From NCBI GenBank assembly GCA_016715895.1, contig JADJXH010000003.1, positions 1,784,501 to 1,848,500 of the forward strand: DNA of 64,000 bases, in the 5' to 3' direction. Below the pieces are notes generated by a model. The model was not told where the DNA came from. It ran no database searches and worked only from the letters and a program-made list of their open reading frames with translations. A program made the position numbers and the translations under genes. Below are positions 23,287 to 31,958 of this stretch, piece after piece. Each line of letters begins with the position of its first letter. Position 1 is the first letter of the stretch. This DNA is from Flavobacteriales bacterium (GTDB lineage: Bacteria > Bacteroidota > Bacteroidia > Flavobacteriales_F > PHOS-HE28).

Positions 23287-25688
23287 TTCCGCATGCCAAG
23301 CCCCAGACGGCGGGCACGGAGCCACACGGCGAGCGAGACGAAGCCGACCACCGTCACGGAGCTGAGCGGCATCAGGATCGCGGCGATCAGGGGGGTCAAG
23401 TGGCCGCTGACCGCAAAGCTGACACCGGTGATGTTGTACCCGAGGGAGAGCAACAGGCTGGCCCGCACGATCCGGCGTGCGCTGCGTGCCAGGCGCAAGG
23501 CGGCCGGCAGGTCCCCGAAGGCCCTCACATCGAGGATCGCATCGCTGGCCGGGGTCAGGGCGGCGCTCGTTTCGCTCACCGTGATGCCCACGTCGCTCTG
23601 GCGCAGTGCGCCGGCATCGTTCAGTCCGTCGCCGACCATCATCACCCGCCGCCCCTTGGCCTGCAAGCCACGAACGAACACCGCCTTGTCCGCCGGCGAG
23701 CACCCCGTACGGACCTGATGCGGGGCGAAGACCTCGGCCACGTCCTTGTCCACCGACAGGTCGCCGGTCAGGAGATAGGTATCCGTGAGGCAGGCGGTGG
23801 CCGCCACCGTGGTGGCCATGCCCGACCGCGCCCGCTTGCTGATCTCGAAATGGCCCAGATGGGCCCCGTCCACCGACACATGCACATGTGCGGCCCCGTT
23901 GGCCCTGGACCGCTCCTTACCACCCGTGAAGGCGGCCGTACCGATGCGCACCTCCTGGCCGTCGACCTCGCCACGGATGCCCGCGCCCACCTCCTCCACC
24001 ACCCCGCTCGCCACGCCGGCCTGCCCGCGCAGGTGGTGGTACAGCACCGCGCTGAGCGGGTGCAGGCTGTTGTGGGCAAGGCTTCGCACGCACGCCAGGA
24101 CCGCCGGGTCCGGTGGGGGACCAACGAACCGAACAGCATGGGCCTCGCGTTCCGTGAGGGTGCCCGTCTTGTCGAACACCGCAGTGTCCACGGAGGCGAT
24201 GCGCTCCACCACCTCCGCATCACGGAGGAAGAGGCCGCGACGGCCCAACAAGCGGATGGTATGGCCATAGGTGAATGGCATGCTGAGGGCCAGGGCGCAG
24301 GGACACGCCACGATGAGCACCGCGGTCACCACCGGCCACACCTGCGCGGCATCACGCCCCCACCAGTAGAGGCCGGCACCGATGGCCAGCAGGACCACGG
24401 CCACCGTGAAGCGCCGGGCCACGGCATCGATGAGGCGGGGCATGCCGGGGCGCTCGGCACCTGCCGCATGCTCCTCCCATAACCGCTTCAGGTGGCTGTC
24501 CGCGAAGGCGCGAAGCACCTGCAGTTCGATCGCGGCGCCACGCTGTCGTCCGCCCGCCTTCACCAGATCGCCGGGAGCGCGGCGCATGGGCAGCGGCTCA
24601 CCGGTGATGAAGCTGTTGTCGATGTGCCCCTCGCCCGACACGAGCACCGCATCCACGGGCACGAGTTCCTGGTCGCGCACCACGATACGGTCACCGGGCC
24701 GCAGGTCGCCCACGGCCACGGGCACCTCCGCATCGCCCGTCCGGCGAAGCACCACCAAGGGAAGAAAGTCGTTCAGACCACGGTCGAAGCTCAGCGCACC
24801 ATAGGTGTAGGCCTGGTACCAGCGGCCCACGAGCAGGAAGAACAGCAGGCCGGCGAGCGAATCGAAGTAGCCCGGACCGACGCCCATCACCACGTCCCAC
24901 ACACTGCGTGCGAACAGGGCGATGATGCCGAGCGCAATGGGCTGGTCGATGTTGACCTGTCGCGTGCGCAGCCCCGCCCAGGCCGAGCGGAAATAGTCCG
25001 TGCTGCTGAAGAGCACGACCGGCAGTGAGAACACCAGGCTGAGGAACTGGAAACCCCGCTTCAACTGGTCGTCGCTCACATCGGCGCCCAGGTATTCCGG
25101 GAAGCTGAAGAGCATGATGTTGCCGAAGGCGAACGCGGCGACGCCGAGCCTGAGGTACAGGATGCGGGGGACCCGCGACCCGCGCTCTCCTGCTGCGGCC
25201 TTTCCCCGCCCGTCCAACGAAGGGCCGTAGCCCAGCCTGCGCAACAGCTCCACCAGCCCGCGGAGGCTCATCCGCTCTTCACGGAACGTGACGGTGAGCT
25301 CCTTGGTCGTGAACCGCACGCGGGACCGAAGGATGGCCGCGTCGATGCGCTGCAGGTGTTCCAGCAGCCAGATGCAGCTGCTGCAGTGCATCTGTGGGAT
25401 GTGGAAGGTGATCCGTGTGATGCCGTCCTCGCTGTACTCCACCAGCCGGTCGCGCACCTCCGGAAGGTCGAACAGCTCGGCCCGCATGGCCTGGCCATCC
25501 TGCTCCACCCGGGCACCCGGGCGCTCCGTAAGGGCGTAATAGTCGCAGAGCCCGCTCTCCTGGAGCAACCCATAGACCGCATGACAACCCTGGCAGCAGA
25601 AATCGTGGTCCTCCGCCTTCAGGTGATCGGTCCCGCAGACGTCGCCGCAATGGTAACAGCGCACCACCTCCTTCACCTGTTGCGGCAT
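23283..25688 (-). CDS. ccoI: Copper-translocating P-type ATPase for oxidase assembly (CcoI/FixI)
   Basis: An 801-residue P1B-type ATPase. The N-terminus has a Cys-rich zinc/copper region (CYHCGDVC at 11-18 and CCQGC at 31-35) and a heavy-metal domain with MHCSSCIWLLEHL. Then come eight membrane helices with the ion-path motif VACPCALALSMPF, the phosphorylation site FDKTGTLTE, and the hinge GDGLNDAGALRQSDVG. CcoI delivers copper needed for the CcoN active site. The frame is open 10 codons further, but the ATG at 25688 starts at the family N-terminus and lies 4 bases behind a promoter-like box. Confidence 0.93.
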   Translation of the reverse strand: MPQQVKEVVRCYHCGDVCGTDHLKAEDHDFCCQGCHAVYGLLQESGLCDYYALTERPGARVEQDGQAMRAELFDLPEVRDRLVEYSEDGITRITFHIPQMHCSSCIWLLEHLQRIDAAILRSRVRFTTKELTVTFREERMSLRGLVELLRRLGYGPSLDGRGKAAAGERGSRVPRILYLRLGVAAFAFGNIMLFSFPEYLGADVSDDQLKRGFQFLSLVFSLPVVLFSSTDYFRSAWAGLRTRQVNIDQPIALGIIALFARSVWDVVMGVGPGYFDSLAGLLFFLLVGRWYQAYTYGALSFDRGLNDFLPLVVLRRTGDAEVPVAVGDLRPGDRIVVRDQELVPVDAVLVSGEGHIDNSFITGEPLPMRRAPGDLVKAGGRQRGAAIELQVLRAFADSHLKRLWEEHAAGAERPGMPRLIDAVARRFTVAVVLLAIGAGLYWWGRDAAQVWPVVTAVLIVACPCALALSMPFTYGHTIRLLGRRGLFLRDAEVVERIASVDTAVFDKTGTLTEREAHAVRFVGPPPDPAVLACVRSLAHNSLHPLSAVLYHHLRGQAGVASGVVEEVGAGIRGEVDGQEVRIGTAAFTGGKERSRANGAAHVHVSVDGAHLGHFEISKRARSGMATTVAATACLTDTYLLTGDLSVDKDVAEVFAPHQVRTGCSPADKAVFVRGLQAKGRRVMMVGDGLNDAGALRQSDVGITVSETSAALTPASDAILDVRAFGDLPAALRLARSARRIVRASLLLSLGYNITGVSFAVSGHLTPLIAAILMPLSSVTVVGFVSLAVWLRARRLGLGMRN

Positions 25689-25692
25689 GGCA

Positions 25693-25736
25693 CGAAGGTC
25701 CGACCGGTGCCGCCGCATGGAAGCTGACGCGCGTCA
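25693..25736 (-). promoter_or_regulatory. Promoter region of ccoI with Crp/Fnr-like palindrome
   Basis: TGACGCGCGTCA (25725-25736) is a perfect 12-bp palindrome with the same TGAC-N4-GTCA form as the site before ccoS. A box GACCTTCG (25700-25693), one mismatch from TAnnTTCG, ends 4 bases before the ATG. The palindrome centre would be about 42-43 bases upstream of the A of the start codon, the usual activator spacing if the message is leaderless. Confidence 0.5.
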
Positions 25737-25808
25737 TGCCCGGCGGCCGCACACGATCATGTGTTGAACCTGCACGGGACAGGTTCCCCGGGGAGAGCCT
25801 GGTCCCGG

Positions 25809-25816
25809 TACTTTTG
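25809..25816 (+). promoter_or_regulatory. -7 box TACTTTTG upstream of the methyltransferase
   Basis: An exact TAnnTTTG match 16 bases before the ATG at 25833. No other gene lies between it and the divergent ccoI promoter. Confidence 0.55.
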
Positions 25817-25832
25817 CTGGACCCCGGTCCCC

Positions 25833-26621
25833 ATGGAACAGCACATCCAGCGCATCGGCAGCTACCTGAGCCACCTTGTCCGTGCGCGGGGTCCGCACGG
25901 CATCCACTCCCCCTTCGTGTACACCTTGATCACCGAGGTGCTGAGGAACGACCACGAGCGTCCGGAATTCCAGGCCATCGAGCAGCTGCGCGACGAATTG
26001 CTGTCGAGCGACCGCACCATCGAGGTGAACGATCTGGGGGCCGGTTCACGCGTGCTTGATCATCCCGTGCGGCAGGTGGCCGACATGGCGCGCACGGCCA
26101 TGAAGCCGCCGCGCCAGGCCCGCCTTCTGTTCCGTCTGGCCCGGTATTTCGACCCCGCCACGGTGCTGGAGCTCGGCACCTCGTTCGGCCTCACCACGCT
26201 CTACCTCGCGCTCGGTGCGGAGCACGGCGAGGTGACGACGATCGAGGGCTGCCCACGCACCTTTCAGATCGCCAAGCATCACGTCGAGCGCTCCGGCCTG
26301 GCCAACATCCATCCGGTGCTTGGCGCCTTCAGGACGCGGCTGCCCGATGTCCTGCGCACCATGGAGCGCCTGGACATGGCCTTCATCGACGGTCACCATG
26401 AGAAGGCGGCCACGCTGGACCTCTTCGAGCGCTGCCTGGCAAAAGCGCATCCCGGCTCACTGTTCGTCCTGGATGATATCCACTGGAGCCGCGGCATGGA
26501 GGAGGCCTGGGAGGCGGTGAAGTCCCACCCGCGGGTGACCGTGACCATCGACCTCTATGACCTCGGGCTGGTGTTCTTCCGTGCCGAACAAGCGCCCCAG
26601 CATTTCCGTTCCCGCTACTGA
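25833..26621 (+). CDS. Class I SAM-dependent methyltransferase (O-methyltransferase-like)
   Basis: A 262-residue protein with a Rossmann-type SAM site: motif I VLELGTSFGLTTLYLA (about residues 111-126), the acidic residue that binds ribose in VTTIEGCP, then DMAFIDGHHEKAATLDLFERC, resembling catechol O-methyltransferase-like enzymes of Bacteroidota. The N-terminal 70 residues (HIQRIGSYLSHLVRARGPHGIHSPFVY) are a family-specific extension. Substrate is unknown. The frame is open 24 codons upstream, but that part spans the promoter box, so the ATG at 25833 is used. Confidence 0.8.
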   Translation: MEQHIQRIGSYLSHLVRARGPHGIHSPFVYTLITEVLRNDHERPEFQAIEQLRDELLSSDRTIEVNDLGAGSRVLDHPVRQVADMARTAMKPPRQARLLFRLARYFDPATVLELGTSFGLTTLYLALGAEHGEVTTIEGCPRTFQIAKHHVERSGLANIHPVLGAFRTRLPDVLRTMERLDMAFIDGHHEKAATLDLFERCLAKAHPGSLFVLDDIHWSRGMEEAWEAVKSHPRVTVTIDLYDLGLVFFRAEQAPQHFRSRY

Positions 26622-26673
26622 TCGCCCGGGACCGTGAGAGGCGGTCCTTCACACGAACCGAACGCCACCGCAC

Positions 26674-27225
26674 ATGAGGATCTACACGCGCACCGGGGAC
26701 AAAGGAGAGACCGGCCTGCTGGGCGGAGAGCGCGTGACCAAGAGCGACGGGCGCATCGAGGCGTACGGCACGGTGGACGAGCTGAACAGCCATCTGGGCC
26801 TGCTGCGCGACCAGGCCCCGGAGGAGCATCGCGCGCTGCTGGAGGACATCCAGAACACCTTGTTCGCGCTGGGCTCGCGACTGGCCTGTGCTTCGGATGC
26901 GGACGCGGAACGGTTCAAGCTGCCTCCGATCGGCGAGGCGCATGTGAAGGGCCTGGAGGAGGCCATGGACGCCATGGACCGCGAACTGGCCCCCATGCGG
27001 AACTTCATCCTCCCGGGCGGCCATCCCTGCGTGTCGCAGGCCCACATCTGCCGCACGGTGTGCCGCCGGGCCGAACGCAGGGTGGTCGAGCTGGCGACGC
27101 TGACCCCCATCCCGCAGGTGCTCGTGGAATACCTGAACCGGCTGAGCGATCTGCTGTTCGTCCTCGCACGGCACATCGGTCTGCGGCTGCAGGTGGCCGA
27201 GATCCCTTGGAAGCCGCGCGGCTGA
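26674..27225 (+). CDS. Cob(I)alamin adenosyltransferase, PduO type
   Basis: A 183-residue enzyme that transfers the adenosyl group of ATP to cob(I)alamin to form coenzyme B12. The N-terminal ATP-binding motif YTRTGDKGETGLLGG (residues 4-18) and EAYGTVDELNSHLG (about 30-43) are diagnostic, and the C-terminal half has CRRAERRVVELA and YLNRLSDLLFVLAR. The family is trimeric. It supports B12-dependent enzymes such as methylmalonyl-CoA mutase, which are not in the window. No cobalamin riboswitch-like structure precedes it. Confidence 0.93.
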   Translation: MRIYTRTGDKGETGLLGGERVTKSDGRIEAYGTVDELNSHLGLLRDQAPEEHRALLEDIQNTLFALGSRLACASDADAERFKLPPIGEAHVKGLEEAMDAMDRELAPMRNFILPGGHPCVSQAHICRTVCRRAERRVVELATLTPIPQVLVEYLNRLSDLLFVLARHIGLRLQVAEIPWKPRG

Positions 27226-27299
27226 AGGACCGGTGGTGAGGCCTTCACCGGGTGTGCCGGCCGGTTGAAAACTACCCGGTGGCGGCTGGGGCATCCGGT

Positions 27300-27307
27300 T
27301 ATATTTG
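27300..27307 (+). promoter_or_regulatory. -7 box TATATTTG upstream of the DUF2795 gene
   Basis: An exact TAnnTTTG match followed by GCGCCCG, 34 bases before the ATG at 27342. The 115-base gap after the adenosyltransferase gene supports a separate transcript. Confidence 0.6.
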
Positions 27308-27341
27308 CGCCCGTTTTACCGGAACGAGCAACCCGCGCACG

Positions 27342-27563
27342 ATGTATTGGACACTGGAACTGGCCTCCTACCTGGAGGATGCGCCTTGGCCGGCCACCAA
27401 GGATGAGCTCATTGATTTCGCGATGCGTACAGGCGCCCCCCTCGAAGTGGTGGAGAACCTGCAGGCCATCGAGGACGATGAGGAGGTGTTCGAGAGCATC
27501 GAGGACATCTGGCCGGACTACCCCTCCAAGGAGGATTTCTTCTTCAACGAGGACGAGTATTGA
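27342..27563 (+). CDS. DUF2795 domain-containing small acidic protein
   Basis: A 73-residue, strongly acidic protein starting MYWTLELASYLEDAPWPATK and ending EDFFFNEDEY. The sequence matches a small family (DUF2795) that is very strongly conserved in Bacteroidota and often monocistronic. Function is not known. It has no signal peptide. The promoter box at 27300 and a strong terminator at 27586 make it a single-gene unit. A start at 27252 in the same frame would precede the promoter and is rejected. Confidence 0.88.
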   Translation: MYWTLELASYLEDAPWPATKDELIDFAMRTGAPLEVVENLQAIEDDEEVFESIEDIWPDYPSKEDFFFNEDEY

Positions 27564-27585
27564 TCGGACCGCTCCCCCACCTGAG

Positions 27586-27612
27586 GACCCCCGGTATGCC
27601 CGGGGGTCTTTC
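27586..27612 (+). terminator. Rho-independent terminator after the DUF2795 gene
   Basis: The stem GACCCCCGG / CCGGGGGTC with loop TATGC is followed by TTTCG. Confidence 0.8.
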
Positions 27613-27676
27613 GTTGGCGGCTGCCAGATCGGCGCGACCCACCCGGCGGCATGGTCCGTGCACGCTCCATCAGCCC

Positions 27677-27684
27677 TAACTTCG
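27677..27684 (+). promoter_or_regulatory. -7 box TAACTTCG upstream of secA
   Basis: A TAnnTTCG box followed by CGCGC, 53 bases before the secA ATG at 27738 and just behind the preceding terminator. Confidence 0.5.
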
Positions 27685-27737
27685 CGCGCTTCCGCCCGCC
27701 CCCGGACCGCCAGGCGGCGCCATCCCTGCATCCAGCC

Positions 27738-30700
27738 ATGATAGGAGCCTTCAACAAAGCCATCAAGTCCATTTTCGGTGACAAGGCCACGCGCGACCTC
27801 AAGGAGGTGGCCCCGCTGGTCGAACAGGTGAAGGCCCGCTACGCCGAGCTCGCCGCGCTGGACCACGACGGGCTGCGCGCGCGCACCGCCGCCCTCCGCG
27901 AACGCATCCGCGAGCGGATCAAGGCGGACCAGGACCAGGCCGACCAGCTCCGCGCGGAGATCGACGCCGATCCGGGCATGGACATCCATGCGCGGGAGGG
28001 GCGCTACCAGCAGATCGACAAACTGGAGGCCGCCACGGTGGCCGCCATCGAGGAGGTGCTCGCCGAGATCCTCCCGGAGGCCTTCGCGATCGTCAAGGAC
28101 ACCGCCCGCCGGTTCAAGGAGAACCCGGAGCTGCGCGTCCAGGCCACGGCGATGGACCGTGAGCTCGCCGCCCGGCGGGACAGCGTGCGCATCGAAGGGG
28201 AACAGGCCGTCTGGCGCAACAGCTGGGTGGCCGCAGGCAGCACCATCACCTGGGACATGGTGCACTACGATGTGCAGTTGATCGGCGGCACCGCCCTGCA
28301 CAAGGGGCGTATCGCGGAAATGGGTACCGGCGAAGGCAAGACGCTTGTGGCCACCCTGCCGGTCTTCTTGAACGCGCTGGCGGGTCGAGGGGTTCACGTG
28401 GTCACCGTGAACGACTACCTGAGCAAGCGGGACAGCGAGTGGATGGGGCCGATCTACGAGTTCCACGGCCTCAGCGTGGACTGCATCGACAAGCACCAGC
28501 CCAACAGCGCCGAGCGCCGCAACGCCTACCTGGCCGACATCACCTTCGGCACCAACAACGAATTCGGCTTCGACTACCTGCGCGACAACATGGCCCATGC
28601 GCCCAGCGCGCAGGTGCAGCGAAAGCACCATTTCGCGATCGTGGACGAGGTGGACAGCGTCCTCATCGACGATGCCCGCACCCCGCTCATCATCAGCGGC
28701 CCCACGCCCAAGGGCGAGGTGCACCAGTTCGACGAGTACAAGCCGCGCGTGGAGCGCCTTTACGCGGCTCAGAAGCAACTGGTGACCAAGCTCCTCGCCG
28801 AGGCCAAGGAGTTGCTGAAGGGGCTCGGCGACGGAAGCATCAGCAAGGATGCGCAAGAGCGCGGCGGACTGGCCTTGCTCCGCGCCCACCGCGGCCTGCC
28901 GAAGAACTCGGCGCTCATCAAGTTCCTCAGCGAGCCCGGCGTCCGGGCCCTTCTCCAGCGCACCGAGAACCACTATCTGCAGGACCAGGCCAAGGAGATG
29001 CCGAAGGTGGATCAGGAGCTCTTCTTCGTCATCGAGGAGAAGCACAACCAGATCGAGCTCACCGAGAAAGGCGTGGACCTGATCAGCGGCGATGTGCAGG
29101 ACGCCCAGTTCTTCATCCTGCCCGACGTGGGTGCCACCATCGCCGAGATCGAGCGCGGCGGCGCGGCCCTCGAAGAGAAGGCGCGCCGGAAGGATGACCT
29201 GCTTCGGGAGTTCGGGATCAAGAGCGAGCGCATCCACACGGTGAACCAGCTGATCCGCGCCTACGCCCTGTTCGAGAAGGACGTGGAGTACGTGGTGATG
29301 GACGGCAAGGTGAAGATCGTGGACGAGCAGACCGGCCGCATCATGGAGGGCCGCCGCTACAGCGACGGGCTGCACCAGGCCATCGAGAGCAAGGAGAAGG
29401 TGAAGGTGGAGGCCGCCACGCAGACCTACGCCACCATCACCCTGCAGAACTACTTCCGCATGTACCACAAGCTGGCCGGCATGACCGGTACGGCCGAAAC
29501 GGAGGCGCAGGAGTTCTGGGACATCTACAAGCTCGACGTGATGGTGATCCCCACCAACCGCCCCGTGGTCCGCAAGGACAACGAGGACATGGTGTTCAAG
29601 ACCAAGCGGGAGAAGTACACCGCGGTGATCGAGGAGATCGTGAAGCTCCAGGGCGAGGGCAGGCCCGTGCTGGTGGGCACCACCAGCGTGGAGGTGAGCG
29701 AGCTGATGAGCAAGATGCTCACGATGCGGGGCATCAAGCACAACGTACTGAACGCCAAACAGCACGCCCGCGAGGCCGAGATCGTGGCCCACGCGGGGCT
29801 GGCGGGCACCGTGACCATCGCCACCAACATGGCCGGTCGCGGAACGGACATCAAGCTCGGTCCCGGCGTGAAGGAGGCCGGCGGCCTGGCCATCATCGGC
29901 ACGGAAAAGCACGAGAGCCGCCGGGTGGACCGCCAGTTGCGCGGTCGCAGCGGCCGACAGGGCGACCCGGGTTCCTCCCAGTTCTACATCAGCCTGGAGG
30001 ACGACCTCATGCGCCTGTTCGGCAGCGAGCGGATCGCCAAGTTGATGGACACCCTGGGCCTCAAGGAGGGCGAGGTGATCCAGCACGCCATGGTGACCCG
30101 CAGCATCGAACGCGCCCAGAAGAAGGTGGAGGAGAACAACTTCGGCATCCGCAAGCGCCTGCTGGAGTACGATGATGTGATGAACAGCCAGCGTACGGTG
30201 ATCTACAAGCGCCGCAACCATGCGCTGTTCGGCGAGCGCCTGAAGCTGGACATCATGAACATGTTCCACGACGTCGCCCAGGGCATCGTGGACCAGTACC
30301 ACGAGGCCGGCGATCACGAGGGGTTCCAACTGGAGCTCTTCCGACGGCTTCACTGCGAGAGCCCCGTGCCGGCCGACGCGTTCCGCAAGGCGGACCGCGA
30401 CACCCTGGTGGACCAGGTGATGGAGGCGGCGCTCGCCGCCTATGGCCGGCGCACCAATGAGCTCGCACGCCAGGCCCTGCCGGTGATCAGCGACGTCTTC
30501 CTCAACCAGGGCGCGCAGTACGAGAACATCGTGGTGCCGATCACGGACGGGATCAAGACCATGCAGGTGGTGGCCAACCTGGAGCGCTGTTACCGGTCCG
30601 AAGGAAGGGAACTGGCGGCCAGTGTGGAGAAGTACATCACGCTGGCGGTGATCGACCACGAGTGGAAGGAGCACCTGCGGGAGATGGACGACCTGCGCCG

Positions 30701-31112
30701 CAACGTGCAGAACGCAAGTCTTGAACAGAAGGACCCCCTGCTCATCTACAAGCTGGAGAGCTTCAACCTCTTCAAGGACATGGTGGAGCGCATCAACGCT
30801 GACGTCATTGGCTTCCTCAGCGGGGCCGGGTTGCCCACGGCGCAGCCCAACGTGCAACAGGCCCAGGCCCCCCGTGCCCCGCAGCAGCGCTTGCAGACCA
30901 GCCGCACCGATGTACCGAACTACGCGGGCAGCAGCACCAGTGCCGCTCCGCGTACCGCACCCGCGCCGCCTCGTGCCGCTCCGCCGCCTTCGCAGGCCGG
31001 GCCACCTCGTCCGGCGCAGCCCGTTCGCGTGGAGAAGAAGGTGGGCCGGAACGACCCCTGCCCGTGCGGCAGCGGGAAGAAGTTCAAGCAGTGCCACGGC
31101 AAGGAGGGCTGA
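27738..31112 (+). CDS. secA: Preprotein translocase ATPase SecA
   Basis: A 1124-residue motor that pushes unfolded proteins through SecYEG. Walker A is in EMGTGEGKTLVATLP (about residues 194-208), followed by TVNDYLSKRDSEWM, the DEAD-like VDEVDSVLIDDARTPLIISG, and motif VI RQLRGRSGRQGDPGSSQFY. The C-terminus has a Pro/Ala-rich linker and the zinc-binding SEC-C tail GRNDPCPCGSGKKFKQCHG. The N-terminal domain carries a charged insert before QAVWRNSWVAAGS, which together with the length is normal for Bacteroidota. The frame is open 29 codons upstream, across the promoter; the ATG at 27738 is chosen. It feeds the periplasm with T9SS cargo and outer-membrane proteins. Confidence 0.96.
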   Translation: MIGAFNKAIKSIFGDKATRDLKEVAPLVEQVKARYAELAALDHDGLRARTAALRERIRERIKADQDQADQLRAEIDADPGMDIHAREGRYQQIDKLEAATVAAIEEVLAEILPEAFAIVKDTARRFKENPELRVQATAMDRELAARRDSVRIEGEQAVWRNSWVAAGSTITWDMVHYDVQLIGGTALHKGRIAEMGTGEGKTLVATLPVFLNALAGRGVHVVTVNDYLSKRDSEWMGPIYEFHGLSVDCIDKHQPNSAERRNAYLADITFGTNNEFGFDYLRDNMAHAPSAQVQRKHHFAIVDEVDSVLIDDARTPLIISGPTPKGEVHQFDEYKPRVERLYAAQKQLVTKLLAEAKELLKGLGDGSISKDAQERGGLALLRAHRGLPKNSALIKFLSEPGVRALLQRTENHYLQDQAKEMPKVDQELFFVIEEKHNQIELTEKGVDLISGDVQDAQFFILPDVGATIAEIERGGAALEEKARRKDDLLREFGIKSERIHTVNQLIRAYALFEKDVEYVVMDGKVKIVDEQTGRIMEGRRYSDGLHQAIESKEKVKVEAATQTYATITLQNYFRMYHKLAGMTGTAETEAQEFWDIYKLDVMVIPTNRPVVRKDNEDMVFKTKREKYTAVIEEIVKLQGEGRPVLVGTTSVEVSELMSKMLTMRGIKHNVLNAKQHAREAEIVAHAGLAGTVTIATNMAGRGTDIKLGPGVKEAGGLAIIGTEKHESRRVDRQLRGRSGRQGDPGSSQFYISLEDDLMRLFGSERIAKLMDTLGLKEGEVIQHAMVTRSIERAQKKVEENNFGIRKRLLEYDDVMNSQRTVIYKRRNHALFGERLKLDIMNMFHDVAQGIVDQYHEAGDHEGFQLELFRRLHCESPVPADAFRKADRDTLVDQVMEAALAAYGRRTNELARQALPVISDVFLNQGAQYENIVVPITDGIKTMQVVANLERCYRSEGRELAASVEKYITLAVIDHEWKEHLREMDDLRRNVQNASLEQKDPLLIYKLESFNLFKDMVERINADVIGFLSGAGLPTAQPNVQQAQAPRAPQQRLQTSRTDVPNYAGSSTSAAPRTAPAPPRAAPPPSQAGPPRPAQPVRVEKKVGRNDPCPCGSGKKFKQCHGKEG

Positions 31113-31132
31113 TCGGAACCCTGCATAACGGC

Positions 31133-31162
31133 GAAGGCCCCGGAGGTCCCGGGGCCTTCATC
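31133..31162. terminator. Bidirectional terminator between secA and the MORN/TonB gene
   Basis: GAAGGCCCCGG / CCGGGGCCTTC with loop AGGTC, followed by ATCC. Its symmetry would serve both convergent genes. Confidence 0.75.
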
Positions 31163-31185
31163 CTATGGTATGGCGTCTGGTTCGT

Positions 31186-31929
31186 TCAGAAATCCACGGG
31201 CAGCCGCATCTGCACCCGCACGGGTCGACCCTTCTCACGGCCAGGGTCCCAGGCCGGCGTGGACCGCAGGGCATCCACCACCTTCTCATCGATGAGGGGG
31301 TCCTGCCCCTTCACCACCTTCACATCGGAAAGTGCTCCGTTCTTCTCCACGATGAAGCTGGCCGTCACTTGGGCCTTCATCCGTTGCTCCTCATCACCCG
31401 AGACCTTCCGACGGATATAGCGGACAAGGGCCTTCTCACCACCAGGGTAGTTGGGCATGCTCTGAGCCCTTGTATACACGATGTCGGCCAGCGGTTCGGG
31501 GTCGTATACCTTCTCCGCGAGAGGGCGTCCCCAGGCATCATATCGCTCCCACACGCCTGACTTCAATCCCTCGGTGTAATCACCCGAGCTTTCCACCTTG
31601 CCGTTGGCATGGTAGTACGTGAAGTGGCCGTGCTCGATGGTGAGCTGTTGGTCGAGATAGCGGCCTTCGGCCTTCAACTTACCGTCCATCGCATAGGTGC
31701 GGCCGATGAAATACTGGCCCTCCATGCCCTCCCAGATGCGGTAGAAGGTGGCCTTGCGGCCGGTGGTGCGCTCCAGATGCTCGTCAAGGAAGATGCGCTC
31801 CGGGTCCTGCGCGGCCGCCCCCGTCAGGGAGAGCAGGAATGCCGCGATGGTGGCGGAGGACAGGGAAAGCAGCGTGATGCGCACGGCGTTGAGGTTGGGG
31901 CCCGGTCGATCCGGACGTACCCTCATACG
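31186..31929 (-). CDS. MORN-repeat protein with C-terminal TonB domain
   Basis: A secreted protein of about 247 residues (a GTG start at 31881 would give about 231). It has an N-terminal hydrophobic signal (VRITLLSLSSATIAAFLLSLTGAAAQ). The middle has MORN-like repeats, for example DGKLKAEGRYLD, NGKVESSGDYTEGLKSGVWE and WGRPLAEKVYD. The C-terminal TonB domain contains PNYPGGEKALVRYIRRKV and AQVTASFIVEKNGALSDVKV. Such MORN/TonB fusions are common periplasmic proteins in Bacteroidota with unclear function. It follows yifB in the same direction with about 30 bases between them. The true start is uncertain. Confidence 0.75.
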   Translation of the reverse strand, partial: RMRVRPDRPGPNLNAVRITLLSLSSATIAAFLLSLTGAAAQDPERIFLDEHLERTTGRKATFYRIWEGMEGQYFIGRTYAMDGKLKAEGRYLDQQLTIEHGHFTYYHANGKVESSGDYTEGLKSGVWERYDAWGRPLAEKVYDPEPLADIVYTRAQSMPNYPGGEKALVRYIRRKVSGDEEQRMKAQVTASFIVEKNGALSDVKVVKGQDPLIDEKVVDALRSTPAWDPGREKGRPVRVQMRLPVDF

Positions 31930-31958
31930 GGGTGGCGGCCGCAGGGTTACACGCCGCC

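Noticed and set aside
26622..26673. Cobalamin riboswitch before the adenosyltransferase gene
   Set aside because: The gap of about 50 bases is too short and shows no B12-box-like sequence.
26682..31097. 1471-codon open frame on the minus strand opposite secA
   Set aside because: It is a by-product of GC-rich third positions in secA. The protein is low-complexity (His, Leu, Val, Asp-rich) and resembles no family, while the plus strand encodes a perfect SecA.
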